The notes under the pieces were generated by a model. It did no database searches and was not told the DNA's origin. It worked only from the letters and a program-made list of their open reading frames with translations. A program made the translations under genes and the position numbers. A stretch of 64,000 nt of DNA. It comes from Candidatus Nitrosacidococcus tergens. Its GTDB lineage: Bacteria; Pseudomonadota; Gammaproteobacteria; Nitrosococcales; Nitrosococcaceae. The stretch is taken from the NCBI RefSeq assembly GCF_902810445.1, contig NZ_LR778175.1, positions 1,135,001 to 1,199,000 on the forward strand, read 5' to 3'. This document shows positions 1 through 10,972 of this stretch, in pieces (position 1 is the stretch's first letter; each line of letters starts with the position of its first letter).

Positions 1-1355
1 AAACTTATAGGCGTAAAAGAAACCATACACCTTGGCTGGTTCTATTAGGGTGTATTGGTATTTTAGGCACTGGAGCTAGTTTAGCACTCTATGATAGAGA
101 TCTCTCTAAGAATCTAGATTACAATATTCAAACTCAGCCTGAAACACTGCTAAATCCATCAACTAATACCGGAGAATCCACCTCTCCATTTCCTAAAGAC
201 AGGGAAAATGCGATTACTGTCCCTCCTGTACAGAGGGTAGCTAATAGTGAGATTTGGCAAGAAGTTATTGTTGGTAAAGGCGATAGCTTATCGGTCATTT
301 TTTCAAATTTAGGCTTAGATCCACGTGAATCCTATGAGATTATTGCTCTAGGAAAAATAGCTTCTCCGCTAGCTTATTTAATGCCTGGGAATCTATTAAA
401 AATAGCATATACAGAAAGTGAAGGTATTCGTAAGTTATCTAAATTACATACTAGTATTAACACTACTGATTACTTAGAGATTTATCTAAAGGATAATAAG
501 CTCCAAGCTCATAAAATAACACAAGAGCCAGAGATCCATCATAAACTAGTTATAGGAACTATTAAGCATTCTCTAGTTAAAGATGGACTTCATGCTGGGC
601 TTAAAAATACTCAGATCATGAATTTAGCACATATTTTTAGAGAAAATATTGATTTTACCTCAGATTTGCAACCTAAGGATACATTTAAGGTCCTATTAGA
701 AGAAAGCTATTTACAAAATAAAGTAATAGGAAAAGAAACGATTATAGCCGCTGAGTTTATTAATCGAGGTAAAATTTCTCGTGCTATTCGCTATACTGAT
801 CTTTATGGTAATAGTAGCTACTACACTCCAGAAGGGGAGAGTCTACGTAGGGATTTCTCTAGAGCACCGGTTCACTATACTCGTATTAGTTCCTACTTTA
901 ATGCAAAACGTAAACATCCTGTTTTACAAAAAGTTCGTGCACATAATGGTGTAGATTATGCTGCTCCTTCAGGCACACCAATTCAGGCTGCTAGTGATGG
1001 TAAAGTTATTTTTTTCGGAAAAAAAGGCGGATATGGTAATGCTATTATCTTAAAACACAACGAAAAGTATCGTACACTCTATGCCCATTTATCTCGTTTT
1101 AAAAAAGGGTTAAAGCGAGGCAAAAAGGTTAAAAAGGGAGAAACTATAGGCTATGTAGGTCAAACTGGGCTTGCAACCGGACCTCACTTGCATTATGAAA
1201 TTCAAGTAAATGGTATTCCACGTAATCCTCTTACTGTAGAATTACCTAAAGCAGAGAATATTCCTGCCGCTTTTATGGAGGATTTTCAAAATACTGCCCA
1301 TGAACTTATCACGCAGTTAGAAATGGCAGATACAGATCTTGCAATATTAGATTAA
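1..1355 (+). CDS. M23 family murein endopeptidase (MepM/NlpD-like), 5' end outside window
   Basis: The reading frame is open from base 3, so the gene is truncated by the window edge; a start at the ATG at 381 would lose the N-terminal domains. Visible order: one membrane-spanning segment near the start ([15 protein letters not shown]), a linker, an OapA/LysM-like stretch ([17 protein letters not shown]), a middle domain, then the catalytic M23 domain at about residues 300-400 of the visible protein. Zinc ligands are seen in HNGVDYA (HxxxD) and GPHLHYE (HxH). Proteins of this architecture are periplasmic, inner-membrane-anchored DD-endopeptidases that cut peptide cross-links in peptidoglycan during growth. 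It lies 14 bases upstream of anmK, a muropeptide recycling gene, so the two are probably cotranscribed. The family call is firm; which MepM-type paralogue it is cannot be decided. Confidence 0.9.
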   Translation, partial: TYRRKRNHTPWLVLLGCIGILGTGASLALYDRDLSKNLDYNIQTQPETLLNPSTNTGESTSPFPKDRENAITVPPVQRVANSEIWQEVIVGKGDSLSVIFSNLGLDPRESYEIIALGKIASPLAYLMPGNLLKIAYTESEGIRKLSKLHTSINTTDYLEIYLKDNKLQAHKITQEPEIHHKLVIGTIKHSLVKDGLHAGLKNTQIMNLAHIFRENIDFTSDLQPKDTFKVLLEESYLQNKVIGKETIIAAEFINRGKISRAIRYTDLYGNSSYYTPEGESLRRDFSRAPVHYTRISSYFNAKRKHPVLQKVRAHNGVDYAAPSGTPIQAASDGKVIFFGKKGGYGNAIILKHNEKYRTLYAHLSRFKKGLKRGKKVKKGETIGYVGQTGLATGPHLHYEIQVNGIPRNPLTVELPKAENIPAAFMEDFQNTAHELITQLEMADTDLAILD

Positions 1356-1369
1356 AAAGTAAATTTATT

Positions 1370-2506
1370 ATGCCCCTTTATATAGGTCTTATGTCTGGTA
1401 CAAGTATGGACTCTATAGACGGTGTATTAATTAAATCAGAATCTTTTGAAATTCAGGCAACCCATACTACTCTTTTTCCTCAATCTTTAAAAAATCAGCT
1501 TTCTGAATTAGTAAAAAATCATAAAATTTCCCTAAAAGACCTAGGTACTTTAGATATTAAGCTTGGATACTTGTTTGCAGAAACAGCAACAGAAATACTA
1601 AAAAAAGCAAATACTTCTCCTACTAAAATTCAAGGTATAGGAAGCCATGGTCAAACTATCTATCATTATCCTAACCAAACTTCTTATCCCTTTACTTTAC
1701 AATTAGCAGATCCTAATATAATCGCAGAGATTACAGGAGTTACTACAGTAGCTGATTTTCGTCGTCGTGATATGGCTGCTGGAGGGCAAGGAGCACCGCT
1801 TACCTCCGCTTTTCATGCTACTCTCCTACAGAAAAAAATATTTAATCAAGATATTGCTGTATTAAATATTGGTGGTATAGCCAATATCAGCTTATTACCT
1901 GCTAATCAAGATCTTCCAATATGGGGATTCGATACGGGTCCTGGTAACACCCTTATGGATCAATGGATAGCCGAGCATCAAGATCAAGTTATGGATCAAA
2001 ATGGAATCTGGGCAGCCTCTGGACGAATGAATGATGAATTACTACATATGCTGTTGGACGATCCATATTTTTCTTTAAAGCCACCTAAAAGTACAGGTAG
2101 GGAATATTTCAATCTATTTTGGTTACAAGACATCTTAAATAAAGTAAATAAAAAAATTTCTCCTGAAGATGTTCAAGCTACTCTATGCACTTTAACTGCA
2201 AAGAGCATTCAGTTAGCAGTCACTAGTTCTCACTTTCAGCCTAATGAGCTAGTAGTTTGTGGGGGCGGAGCATATAATAAAACTCTCATGGAGAATCTAC
2301 AAAGGGTATTACCTCACTGCAAAATTACTACCACCACAGATTATGGAATTCCTCCTAAATGGGTAGAGTCTTGTGCTTTTGCTTGGTTAGCCAAACAAAC
2401 CCTAGAAGGACTACCCGGGAACATACCTACTGTAACTGGTGCAAAAAGGTCAGTAATTTTAGGAGCTATTTATCCTGCTAAAAAATTACCTAGTTCTTTT
2501 GCATAA
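1370..2506 (+). CDS. anmK: Anhydro-N-acetylmuramic acid kinase
   Basis: Full-length, 378 residues, as usual for the family. Cytoplasmic ATP-dependent enzyme that opens the 1,6-anhydro ring of anhMurNAc and phosphorylates it to MurNAc-6-phosphate during cell-wall recycling. Family signatures: [13 protein letters not shown] at residues 6-18, GIGSHGQTI near residue 90, NIGGIANIS and GFDTGPGN near residues 165-190. It follows the M23 hydrolase, as in many gammaproteobacteria. nagZ, which feeds the same pathway, is also in this window (55.7 kb). The 3' end runs 37 bases into the convergent gcvPA gene, so there is no room for an intergenic terminator. Confidence 0.95.
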   Translation: MPLYIGLMSGTSMDSIDGVLIKSESFEIQATHTTLFPQSLKNQLSELVKNHKISLKDLGTLDIKLGYLFAETATEILKKANTSPTKIQGIGSHGQTIYHYPNQTSYPFTLQLADPNIIAEITGVTTVADFRRRDMAAGGQGAPLTSAFHATLLQKKIFNQDIAVLNIGGIANISLLPANQDLPIWGFDTGPGNTLMDQWIAEHQDQVMDQNGIWAASGRMNDELLHMLLDDPYFSLKPPKSTGREYFNLFWLQDILNKVNKKISPEDVQATLCTLTAKSIQLAVTSSHFQPNELVVCGGGAYNKTLMENLQRVLPHCKITTTTDYGIPPKWVESCAFAWLAKQTLEGLPGNIPTVTGAKRSVILGAIYPAKKLPSSFA

Positions 2507-3825
2507 AGATCCATCTCCTCATGTGTACGCATCTCAGTAGCACACACTAACAGTGCGTTATCACCTAATTCAGGATAATCTCCTCCTAGTGCTATTCCAG
2601 CTAAAATCCCTCTCTGACCTAAGTAAGATAAAATCTCTCTAGCAGGAATTGGAAGTTTTAGTACCGCTTCATGGAAAAATGGCTTATTAAATACTAATTG
2701 AATACCTGAAATAGCTGCTAATTTTTTCACTAAATAAGATATGTTGCTATGACAAGATATGGCTACTTGTGCTAATCCTTTATAGCCTAAAAGAGACATA
2801 TGTATGGTTGCAGCAGTAACCATTAATCCTTGATTTGTACAAATATTTGACGTTGCTTTTGAACGGCGAATATGTTGCTCTCTAGCTTGTAAAGTAAGGG
2901 CATATCCCGGCTTATTTTCCATATCTACAGTACGCCCTACAATTCGACCTGGCATTTGACGAATATGTGCTTGCTTACAGGCCATAAATCCAAAATAAGG
3001 TCCTCCATTTGCTAGGGGTATACCTAAAGGTTGCCCTTCTCCACAGACAATATCTGCTCCCTTATTACCCCACTGCCCCGGTGGCTTAAGCAATGCTAGA
3101 GATATGGGATTGACTACGCTAATTACTAAGCTACCTTGATCATGTGCCCAATTAGTTAGTGTGTCTACTTCTTCTAAAGAACCAAAATAGTTTGGCTGAG
3201 GAATTACTAGAGCCGCAAAATCATTTCCATAAGATTTTAATGTATCAAAATCAATCGTTCCTGATGAACTATAGGGTACCTTTTGCAAGGTAATCTTTTG
3301 ATCTTCTACTAAAGTGGCTGTTACCTTACGATAGTTTGGATGGATAGTATCAGGTAGTAAAATAGTAGCTGGTTTATTTCGCATAAGACGAACAGCCATT
3401 AATACTGATTCTCCTAATGCAGAGGCTCCATCATAAACTGAAGCATTGCTCACATCCATACCGGCTAGAGAGGTAATCATACTCTGATATTCATAAATAA
3501 TTTGCAGAGTACCTTGGCTTGCTTCTGCCTGATAAGGTGTATATGCACTATAAAATTCTCCACGGGAGACAATTTCCCATACAGCGGCAGGAATATGATG
3601 CTGATAAGCACCTCCTCCAGCAAAACATATTTGCGGTATATTTTCTGTCGCTTTTTTTATCAGCAGCTGAGTAGCTTCTATTTCATTTAATCCTTGAGGT
3701 ACTGAATGGCTAATTGTAGTTCTTAAATTAGCAGGAATTTCATCAAAGAGAGTATCTATATTAGCTGCACCAATCTTAGTGAGCATTGCTTGAATATCAT
3801 CGTGAGTATGAGGAATAAATGGCAT
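2470..3825 (-). CDS. gcvPA: Glycine dehydrogenase (decarboxylating) subunit 1
   Basis: About 451 residues, the N-terminal half of a split P-protein. With GcvPB it decarboxylates glycine on PLP and passes the aminomethyl group to lipoyl-GcvH. The start [15 protein letters not shown] is typical of the family; this ATG at 3825 is preceded by AGAGAGA at good spacing, so it is preferred over an in-frame TTG two codons upstream. The gene lies 18 bases downstream of gcvH. The PLP-binding lysine belongs to the GcvPB half, which is not in the window, and gcvT is also absent. The 3' end overlaps the convergent anmK. Confidence 0.93.
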   Translation of the reverse strand: MPFIPHTHDDIQAMLTKIGAANIDTLFDEIPANLRTTISHSVPQGLNEIEATQLLIKKATENIPQICFAGGGAYQHHIPAAVWEIVSRGEFYSAYTPYQAEASQGTLQIIYEYQSMITSLAGMDVSNASVYDGASALGESVLMAVRLMRNKPATILLPDTIHPNYRKVTATLVEDQKITLQKVPYSSSGTIDFDTLKSYGNDFAALVIPQPNYFGSLEEVDTLTNWAHDQGSLVISVVNPISLALLKPPGQWGNKGADIVCGEGQPLGIPLANGGPYFGFMACKQAHIRQMPGRIVGRTVDMENKPGYALTLQAREQHIRRSKATSNICTNQGLMVTAATIHMSLLGYKGLAQVAISCHSNISYLVKKLAAISGIQLVFNKPFFHEAVLKLPIPAREILSYLGQRGILAGIALGGDYPELGDNALLVCATEMRTHEEMDLYAKELGNFLAG

Positions 3826-3843
3826 AATCAATATCTCTCTTAA

Positions 3844-4239
3844 TTAATGATTTTCATCAGCAACAAATTGTATATAAGCCTCAGAATCTAATAATTGCTC
3901 AAAGCCTTCCATATTATTTATTTGCAATCGAAATAACCAACCATTGCCATAAGGATCTTGATTAATAAGTTCAGGACGATCTGCAAGCAGCGTGTTAATT
4001 TCAATAACTTCCCCATCTATAGGAGCATAAATATCCGAAGCTGCTTTTACTGACTCTACTACCATACACTCTGATCCACTCTGAATATTAGTGCCTACAG
4101 CAGGTAATTCAACATATACTATATCTCCTAACAATTGTTGTGCATGATTACTAATACCTATTGTAATTTGATCTCCTCCTTCTTTTTTAACCCATTCATG
4201 GGTTTTGCTATATTTTAATTCTGAAGGAACATTACTCAT
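3844..4239 (-). CDS. gcvH: Glycine cleavage system H protein
   Basis: 131 residues, normal length. Lipoyl carrier of the glycine cleavage system, shuttling the aminomethyl intermediate between P-protein, T-protein and dihydrolipoamide dehydrogenase. The lipoylated lysine is Lys65 in the motif ESVKAASD; the N-terminal SKTHEWV and the C-terminal DPYGNGWLFRL are standard. It is 40 bases downstream of malQ and 18 bases upstream of gcvPA, all on the minus strand. gcvH-gcvPA without gcvT and gcvPB means that the other subunits are encoded elsewhere. Confidence 0.96.
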   Translation of the reverse strand: MSNVPSELKYSKTHEWVKKEGGDQITIGISNHAQQLLGDIVYVELPAVGTNIQSGSECMVVESVKAASDIYAPIDGEVIEINTLLADRPELINQDPYGNGWLFRLQINNMEGFEQLLDSEAYIQFVADENH

Positions 4240-4279
4240 TAAAATTCTCCCTAATTTATTTTTAACCCTTATCTGTTGT

Positions 4280-5731
4280 TTATAATCGATTACTATTCGC
4301 TAGTAAGCCATAAAGCTTTTCTTGTAATCCTGACTTAATTTGCTGCCAATTAAAATACCATCGCCAATTACCTCTAATGGTGCCCGGTACATTCATACGT
4401 CCTTCACTACCAAGTTCTAGAATATCTTGCATAGGAATAACAATATATTGAGCTATTGAATTTAATCCACTTTGAATTAAATCCCATGGCATAGATTTTT
4501 TGGAATCTCCTAGATACTTATAAATAGTTTGCTGCTTTTTTTTAGATAAACTATTAAACCATCCTAAGGTAGTATCATTATCATGAGTGCCTGTGTACAC
4601 AGCACAGTTTTCAATATGATTAGCTGGAAGATATGAATTGTTCGGATTACCATCAAATGCAAATTGTAAAATTCGCATTCCAGGTAAATAAAACTGATCT
4701 CGCAACGTCTCTACTTCAGGGGTAATATATCCCAGATCTTCAGCGATAATAGGCAAAGTACCATAATAGGACTTTAATGCTGTAAATAACGCTTCTCCAG
4801 GGGCAGTTACCCAATGCCCTTTCATTGCTGTTCTATAAGCTGCTGGAATTTCCCAATAAGACTCAAAACCACGAAAATGATCGACCCTTACTATATCATA
4901 GAGTTTAAATTGAGTACCCATTCTCTGGATCCACCATTGAAACCCATCAGCTTCCATTTTATCCCAGCAATATAAAGGATTTCCCCAACGCTGCCCCATT
5001 TTAGAAAAAGAATCTGGAGGTACACCTGCTACTGAGGTTAACTGACCGTCTTGATCTAAAGTAAAATATTCTGGGTGTGCCCATACATCAACACAGTTAT
5101 GAGCAATAAAGATAGGCATATCCCCAATAATAAAAATTCCATTTTGATTAGCATAAGCCTTTAGCTTCAGCCATTGTTGAAAAAATATAAACTGTTCAAA
5201 ACAAAATTGGTTTATACGATCAGTAAACTCTAGTTTGATCTCTTTTAAGTATTTTATATCCCGATTTCGTAATCTTTTAGGCCATTTAAACCAAGGTTTA
5301 TTACCATGAATCTCTAATAGCGTACTAAATATTGCATAATCCTCTAACCAAAAAGCATGCTCATTACAAAAAGACAGAAAATTTTGTTGAATCTTTTTAT
5401 CTTGATTAGCCACTTGATAGGCTAGTTTTAGAATTTTCCTCCGATTACGGGATGATGTAGATTGTTTAAAGTTAAACCAAGGCTCATTTGCTAAATTCTG
5501 TAGTGAAATAAGTTTTGGATTGCCTGCATGAGCTGACAAACATTGATATGGGGATAAATTACCTTGAGTAGGCCCAAGTGGAAGAATCTGCCATAGACTC
5601 ATGCCTGATTGGGCTAGGAAATCTACAAACCTATAAGCATCTGCTCCTAAATCTCTATTGGGAAGGGAGGTAATATGAAGTAAGACTCCAGCACATCTTT
5701 TCTGGAGTGTACCATCATTCATATAGTACAT
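4280..5731 (-). CDS. malQ: 4-alpha-glucanotransferase (amylomaltase)
   Basis: 483 residues, the length of a short-type (GH77) amylomaltase. Transfers alpha-1,4-glucan segments and releases glucose; in bacteria without maltose uptake it usually serves glycogen metabolism. Visible motifs: GDMPIFIAHNCVDVW, RVDHFRGFESYWEIP with the catalytic Asp, IIAEDLG with the catalytic Glu, and GTHDNDTTLGW. Two start codons are close together: the ATG at 5731, with AGGAG only 2 bases upstream, and the ATG at 5722, with better spacing, so the true protein may lack the first three residues. It follows glgC by 100 bases, making a glycogen-related group with pgi. Confidence 0.94.
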   Translation of the reverse strand: MYYMNDGTLQKRCAGVLLHITSLPNRDLGADAYRFVDFLAQSGMSLWQILPLGPTQGNLSPYQCLSAHAGNPKLISLQNLANEPWFNFKQSTSSRNRRKILKLAYQVANQDKKIQQNFLSFCNEHAFWLEDYAIFSTLLEIHGNKPWFKWPKRLRNRDIKYLKEIKLEFTDRINQFCFEQFIFFQQWLKLKAYANQNGIFIIGDMPIFIAHNCVDVWAHPEYFTLDQDGQLTSVAGVPPDSFSKMGQRWGNPLYCWDKMEADGFQWWIQRMGTQFKLYDIVRVDHFRGFESYWEIPAAYRTAMKGHWVTAPGEALFTALKSYYGTLPIIAEDLGYITPEVETLRDQFYLPGMRILQFAFDGNPNNSYLPANHIENCAVYTGTHDNDTTLGWFNSLSKKKQQTIYKYLGDSKKSMPWDLIQSGLNSIAQYIVIPMQDILELGSEGRMNVPGTIRGNWRWYFNWQQIKSGLQEKLYGLLANSNRL

Positions 5732-5831
5732 ACTCCTTTATAAAAGTTACTTTTTAATAAAAGGAGCACCAATCTACCAAACAGATTAAACGTAAATCTA
5801 TAGTTTTTAGCAATAAAGAAAAAAATAGTAT

Positions 5832-7100
5832 TTAATAAATACGATTTTGTCCTAACATCTCTGGGGTTACTAAAACTACGGTTTCTTCACTCACATAAAA
5901 GCGATCCTTATCTTTTTCTATATCTTCTCCAATAATTGTATTATCTGGAATATAGCAACCTCTATCTATAATTGCTTTGCTGATACGGCAATGCCGACCT
6001 ATAACTACATCAGGTAATATCACACTATCTCTAATTTCACTATAAGAATGAATAGAGACATTAGAAAATAACAAGGAGTGATACACCTTAGATCCAGAAA
6101 TCACACACCCTCCAGATACCATAGAATCTATAGCTATACCACATCTATCTGCTGTATTAAAAATAAATTTAGCTGGAGGTAACTGTACTTGGTGAGTCCA
6201 TATAGGCCAATCTTTATCATAAAGATTAAGCTCTGGCCTAACACTTACTAGTTCTATATTGGTTTTCCAAAAAGCGTCTATAGTACCCACATCTCGCCAA
6301 TAACCAGGGTCACCTCCCTGTACATCTCGAAAAGGGAAAGCCATAACTCGATAATTATTGCGGATAATATTAGGTACAATATCCCTTCCAAAATCATGGG
6401 AAGTATTCGTAAAATCGGAGTCTCGTACTAATTGTTCATATAAAAAATCTGCATTAAAGATATAAATACCCATAGAAGCAAGGGTTTCATCAGTTTTCCC
6501 TGGTGATGGTTGAGGATTTTCAGGTTTTTCTATAAACGAGGTTACCCGTAAATTTTCATCTATCTCTATTACCCCAAAAGCTGAAGCCTCTTTAAGTGGT
6601 ACATGGATGCACCCTACAGTAACATCAGATTCCCGCTCTACATGATAAGCAAGCATCTCCCCATAATCCATCTTATAGACATGATCTCCTGCTAGGATCA
6701 GGATATACTTAGGTTGGTAGGAGCGAATAATATCTAAGTTCTGGTAAACTGCATCTGCAGTACCTACATACCAACTACCTTCTCCAGTACGTTGCGAAGC
6801 AGGTAATAATTCAATAAAATCACCAAAATAACCTCGCATAAATCCCCAGCCTTGCTGAATATGGCGGATCAAAGAATGAGCCTTATATTGAGTAAGTACG
6901 CCAATTTTTCTAATACCGGAATTTATACAATTAGAAAGAGGAAAATCAATAATACGAAATTTACCTGCAATAGGTACAGCCGGTTTAGCACGCCAATTCG
7001 TTAGCTGCTTAAGTCGTGATCCTCTCCCTCCCGCTAATACAAGGGCTACCGTATCTCGAGTTAAGCGGCTAATAAACCGTGCATTATAATTTTCAACCAT
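5832..7100 (-). CDS. glgC: Glucose-1-phosphate adenylyltransferase
   Basis: 422 residues from the ATG at 7100, which has a strong GGGGAGG ribosome-binding site 8 bases upstream; a longer TTG start at 7127 is rejected. Makes ADP-glucose from glucose-1-phosphate and ATP, the committed step of bacterial glycogen synthesis. The nucleotide-binding start LVLAGGRGSRL, the WRAKPAVP region and the allosteric-site segment GKFRIIDFPLSN are intact, as is the C-terminal left-handed beta-helix. It sits between pgi and malQ on one strand, which fits a role in storing carbon as glycogen. No glgA, glgB or glgP is present in the window. Confidence 0.95.
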   Translation of the reverse strand: MVENYNARFISRLTRDTVALVLAGGRGSRLKQLTNWRAKPAVPIAGKFRIIDFPLSNCINSGIRKIGVLTQYKAHSLIRHIQQGWGFMRGYFGDFIELLPASQRTGEGSWYVGTADAVYQNLDIIRSYQPKYILILAGDHVYKMDYGEMLAYHVERESDVTVGCIHVPLKEASAFGVIEIDENLRVTSFIEKPENPQPSPGKTDETLASMGIYIFNADFLYEQLVRDSDFTNTSHDFGRDIVPNIIRNNYRVMAFPFRDVQGGDPGYWRDVGTIDAFWKTNIELVSVRPELNLYDKDWPIWTHQVQLPPAKFIFNTADRCGIAIDSMVSGGCVISGSKVYHSLLFSNVSIHSYSEIRDSVILPDVVIGRHCRISKAIIDRGCYIPDNTIIGEDIEKDKDRFYVSEETVVLVTPEMLGQNRIY

Positions 7101-7144
7101 GACTCTAGCCTCCCCTATAATTAGCAATTACAGAAAATAAAAGA

Positions 7145-7178
7145 TCAGTAGGCATCAGAAAACTCCAATACCTACTGA
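7145..7178 (-). terminator. Hairpin between pgi and glgC
   Basis: Perfect 8-base inverted repeat TCAGTAGG / CCTACTGA with an 18-base loop in the 103-base gap between the glgC start and the pgi stop. There is no clean T-run after it, so it may be a weak terminator or an RNA-processing hairpin rather than a strong terminator. Confidence 0.35.
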
Positions 7179-7203
7179 ATAGTATATCTTATTAGAAGGT
7201 TTT

Positions 7204-8856
7204 TTAATCTTGGGTCATATATTTATAATAATTAATCAGCCCATTAGTAGAAGAATCGTGGCTAGTTACCGTACCTTCTGTTTGAAGCTCTGGTAAAATA
7301 ACCTTTGCTAATTGTTTTCCTAGCTCCACACCCCATTGATCAAATGAATTTATATTCCAAATAATACCCTGCACAAATACTCTGTGTTCATAGAAAGCAA
7401 CAATAGAACCTAACATGTAGGGAGTTAATTTAGAGAAGAGAATAGAGTTACTTGGATGATTACCCTTAAATACTTTATGAGGGATTAATTGATCTATCTT
7501 GTCTTTATCGTAATGTGCTGCCTCTAATTCAGCCCTGACTTCATTTGCCGTCTTTCCTTTCATTAGAGATTCAGTTTGGGCAAAAAAGTTCGCGAGCAAA
7601 ATTTTATGATGTACGCCTACTGGATTATGAGTCTCAATGGGTGCCAAAAAATCTCCTATAATTAAAGGAGTTCCTTGGTGTAAAAGCTGATAAAAAGCAT
7701 GTTGTCCATTAGTACCTGGTTCTCCCCAGATAACATCTCCTGTAGCATAGTCTACAAATTCTCCATTTCGAGTCACGCTTTTACCATTACTTTCCATCTG
7801 TAATTGCTGTAGATAAGCAGGTAGTCGATGTAGATATTGATCATAGGGTAAAACAGCATGACTTCTTGCCCCTAAAAAATTTATATTCCAGACATCCAAC
7901 ATACCTGCAATTACTGGCATATTTTCTTCAAGAGGTGCTTCTTCAAAATGTTTATCCATTGCATGACCTCCTTCCAATATAGATTCAAAGTTATCCATAC
8001 CAATATAAAGGGCAATAGATAAACCAATGGCACTCCAAAAAGAGTAGCGACCACCTACCCAATCCCAAAACTCAAACATATTACGAGAGTCGATACCGAA
8101 TTTTTCTACTTCATTTTTATTTGTAGATATGGCGACGAAGTGTTTCGCAACCGCACTCTCATCTGGTGCTACTCGCAGTAGCCATTCTCTTGCACTATGG
8201 GCATTAGTCAGTGTTTCATGGGTTGTAAATGTTTTTGATGCAATAATGAATAGAGTAGTTTCTGGTTGAATATTCTTGAGCACCTCAATTAATTGAGTAC
8301 CATCAATATTTGAAACAAAATGAGCACGAATTCCTTGTTTAGCATAGGGACGTAATGCTTCAGTTACCATAACCGGTCCTAAATCTGAGCCACCAATTCC
8401 GATGTTTACAATATCTTTTATAGGAGCCCCACTAAAACCTAACCATTTATGGCTATGAATTTCATTACAAAACTCTCGAATACGTTTTAATACCTCATTC
8501 ACTTTTGGCATTACATCTTCACCATCATTAGCAATGATGGGTGTATTAGATCGATTACGCAGAGCAATGTGAAGCACAGATCGATTTTCTGTAATGTTAA
8601 TTGCCTCACCTGAAAACATCCGTGCAATCCATCGCTTTATATCTCGCTCACGGGCAAGATCAACCAGTAAATTAATAGTTTCTTGAGTAATTCTATTTTT
8701 TGAATAGTCAAAAAGAATATCCTTAAGTGTTAAAGAGAATCGCTCGAATCTTTGAGGATCAGAAGCGAACAAATCCCGCATATGGAGGTTTTTTACTTCT
8801 TCATAATGTTTAGAGAGTTTTTCCCAAGTGGAAGTATGTGTTACAGGAGTATTCAT
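7204..8856 (-). CDS. pgi: Glucose-6-phosphate isomerase
   Basis: 550 residues, the usual length for the gammaproteobacterial enzyme. Interconverts glucose-6-phosphate and fructose-6-phosphate in the cytoplasm. The PGI signature is visible: [16 protein letters not shown] and [17 protein letters not shown], with [15 protein letters not shown] and a C-terminal [11 protein letters not shown]. It begins 5 bases after the hisS stop codon and is followed by glgC, so it probably belongs to the same transcript and feeds gluconeogenic carbon towards glycogen in an autotroph. Confidence 0.97.
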   Translation of the reverse strand: MNTPVTHTSTWEKLSKHYEEVKNLHMRDLFASDPQRFERFSLTLKDILFDYSKNRITQETINLLVDLARERDIKRWIARMFSGEAINITENRSVLHIALRNRSNTPIIANDGEDVMPKVNEVLKRIREFCNEIHSHKWLGFSGAPIKDIVNIGIGGSDLGPVMVTEALRPYAKQGIRAHFVSNIDGTQLIEVLKNIQPETTLFIIASKTFTTHETLTNAHSAREWLLRVAPDESAVAKHFVAISTNKNEVEKFGIDSRNMFEFWDWVGGRYSFWSAIGLSIALYIGMDNFESILEGGHAMDKHFEEAPLEENMPVIAGMLDVWNINFLGARSHAVLPYDQYLHRLPAYLQQLQMESNGKSVTRNGEFVDYATGDVIWGEPGTNGQHAFYQLLHQGTPLIIGDFLAPIETHNPVGVHHKILLANFFAQTESLMKGKTANEVRAELEAAHYDKDKIDQLIPHKVFKGNHPSNSILFSKLTPYMLGSIVAFYEHRVFVQGIIWNINSFDQWGVELGKQLAKVILPELQTEGTVTSHDSSTNGLINYYKYMTQD

Positions 8857-8861
8857 AAAAT

Positions 8862-10136
8862 TTAACCTTTCAATTGCTGGTTAATATGATCAGGCAATTT
8901 ATTCCATGGAATAAATTGCTGGGGTTGTGTACCACGTAAATCTTTTATACCTACAGTATTTTGAGTAATTTCATCCTCGCCAAGAATTAATGCCCAGCGA
9001 GCACCACTGCGATCTGCCTTTTTCAACTGATTTTTAAAATTACCGCCATTATAATTAGTTTGTAATCGAATAGTAGGTATCTTTGTTCGTAGCTCTTCGG
9101 CTAAATATAGTGCTTGCTTTTCTGCTTGTATACCTACAGCAACTAAGTAAGCATCGACGGATGTTTGTGACTCAATCAATCCTTTATCTTTGAGCAAAGC
9201 AACTAATCGATCTAAACCAAGAGCAAATCCTGCAGCTGGAGTAGTATTACCACCTAATTGTGCGATTAGCCCATCGTAACGCCCTCCCGCACAAACAGTG
9301 CCTTGAGCTCCTAATTGATCTGTTGTCCACTCAAATACAGTTCGAGTGTAATAATCTAAGCCTCGCACTAATCGTGGGTTAATTTTATAGGCTATCCCAA
9401 CCTTATTAAGTAAGTTTTGCAATAAATCAAAATGCTCACGAGATTTATCATCTAAATAGTCTAGAATTCGTGGAGCTTCATTAATTAGATCTTGTATTTG
9501 TGGATTTTTACTATCTAATATTCTTAGAGGGTTAGTACGCATCCGACGCTGACTGTCTTCATCTAAGGCAGATTGATGTTTAGTAAAAAATGCAACCAGT
9601 GCCTCTCGATAATTTGTCCTTGATTCTGGTGATCCCAAAGAATTAAGTTCAAGCTGCAACCCTTTTAACCCAAGTTCCTGCCAAAATCGAGCAGTCATAA
9701 ATATCAATTCTGCATCTACATCAGGTCCTGGTACACCTAAGGCTTCTACCCCAAACTGATAAAATTGGCGATATCGACCTTTTTGCGGTCGTTCATGACG
9801 AAACATAGGACCATAATACCAAAGCCTTTGTATTCCTTGTGTAAGTAAATTATGTTGTAGTACTGCACGAACACAGCTTGCTGTACCCTCAGGTCTTAAT
9901 GTTAAGCTATCCCCATTAAGATCTTGAAAAGTATACATTTCTTTTTCAACAATATCAGTTACTTCACCAATTGAACGTTGAAATAGATCAGTCATTTCTA
10001 GTAGAGGCAATCTAATTTCCTGATAGCCATAGTTAGCTAACACTCTATGCAGAGTATCTTCTACTTTCTGCCAGTCTTTAGTTTGCTTTGGCAAGATATC
10101 ATTCATGCCTCGAATAGCTTGTATTTTTTTAGTCAC
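8862..10136 (-). CDS. hisS: Histidyl-tRNA synthetase
   Basis: 424 residues, class II synthetase of normal length, GTG start. Charges tRNA-His. Class II motif 2 ([18 protein letters not shown]) and the histidine signature [12 protein letters not shown] are seen, followed by a C-terminal anticodon-binding domain from about residue 325. In many gammaproteobacteria hisS is preceded by rodZ and ispG and followed by yfgM-bamB-der. Here it lies directly between pilW and pgi, so the conserved block has been rearranged. Confidence 0.97.
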   Translation of the reverse strand: MTKKIQAIRGMNDILPKQTKDWQKVEDTLHRVLANYGYQEIRLPLLEMTDLFQRSIGEVTDIVEKEMYTFQDLNGDSLTLRPEGTASCVRAVLQHNLLTQGIQRLWYYGPMFRHERPQKGRYRQFYQFGVEALGVPGPDVDAELIFMTARFWQELGLKGLQLELNSLGSPESRTNYREALVAFFTKHQSALDEDSQRRMRTNPLRILDSKNPQIQDLINEAPRILDYLDDKSREHFDLLQNLLNKVGIAYKINPRLVRGLDYYTRTVFEWTTDQLGAQGTVCAGGRYDGLIAQLGGNTTPAAGFALGLDRLVALLKDKGLIESQTSVDAYLVAVGIQAEKQALYLAEELRTKIPTIRLQTNYNGGNFKNQLKKADRSGARWALILGEDEITQNTVGIKDLRGTQPQQFIPWNKLPDHINQQLKG

Positions 10137-10185
10137 AATTTATCAGTTAGCTAAATTCTTAATATATCCTAACAATATGTAAAAA

Positions 10186-10938
10186 CTATGGCACTTGCTC
10201 TATACTTTGCTGAGCCATTTGATTTTCTACCGAATCTGGGAAATTCTGCTTTAAAAATAAGGCATATTGAGCAGCCATCCCTTCATTATGAAGACTTCTT
10301 TCAATATTTATTCCTAACCATAAAGATTGTGCTGTATTATTAGCAATTTTCTGGTAACGTTGCAGATACTCTTGGGCTTCATTATATTGCTTTAACTGAA
10401 ATTTAATTTCTGCCATATGGTATAAAGAAACTGGAAGGTTTTTTTGAATTTGAAGTGCACTTAAATAGTGTTTCTCAGCCTTTTTATAGTCTCCTAATCT
10501 TTGAGTGGCTATTCCAGCATTCTCATAGGCTAAGGCAGGTGTACTATAAAATGGATTTTTTACTGCATTTAAGAAATGCCTTTCAGCTTCCTGATAACGT
10601 CCTTGCTGATAAAGAAAAACCCCATAATTATTTTGAGTTTCTGGACTATCCGAATCTAATTTAATTGCTTTTAAGAAATTTTTTTCTGCTTCTTTATTTT
10701 TTCCTAATCGTTGATCAAGCAAAGCCAAGCTGCTATAAGCATTTGCTAGAGTGGGATCTTCCTCAATCGCTCGGTTTAGTTTTTGAAATGCTTGCTTAAG
10801 ATCCCCTTGTTTAAAATACTCAATTCCCATTTGGGTATTAATCTCAGCAGCCTCTTTCATCTTAGTAGAGGGGGTAAAACAGCCTGTTATAGGGGGAGTA
10901 ACTACTACGATAGTAATAAAAATGCGTATAAATTTCAT
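10186..10938 (-). CDS. pilW: Type IV pilus biogenesis/stability lipoprotein, TPR repeats
   Basis: 250 residues. The N-terminus is a lipoprotein signal with lipobox PITGC (Cys20), so the protein should be anchored in the outer membrane facing the periplasm. The remainder is a row of about five or six tetratricopeptide repeats (for example GIEYFKQGDLKQAFQKLNRA, NAYSSLALLDQRLGKNKEAE). This matches PilF/PilW, the pilotin that helps the PilQ secretin assemble. The position between rlmN and hisS is the conserved one for pilW. No other pilus gene is in the window. Confidence 0.88.
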   Translation of the reverse strand: MKFIRIFITIVVVTPPITGCFTPSTKMKEAAEINTQMGIEYFKQGDLKQAFQKLNRAIEEDPTLANAYSSLALLDQRLGKNKEAEKNFLKAIKLDSDSPETQNNYGVFLYQQGRYQEAERHFLNAVKNPFYSTPALAYENAGIATQRLGDYKKAEKHYLSALQIQKNLPVSLYHMAEIKFQLKQYNEAQEYLQRYQKIANNTAQSLWLGINIERSLHNEGMAAQYALFLKQNFPDSVENQMAQQSIEQVP

Positions 10939-10972
10939 GGTAAGACATCATTTATTGTTTAATTCTTATTCT

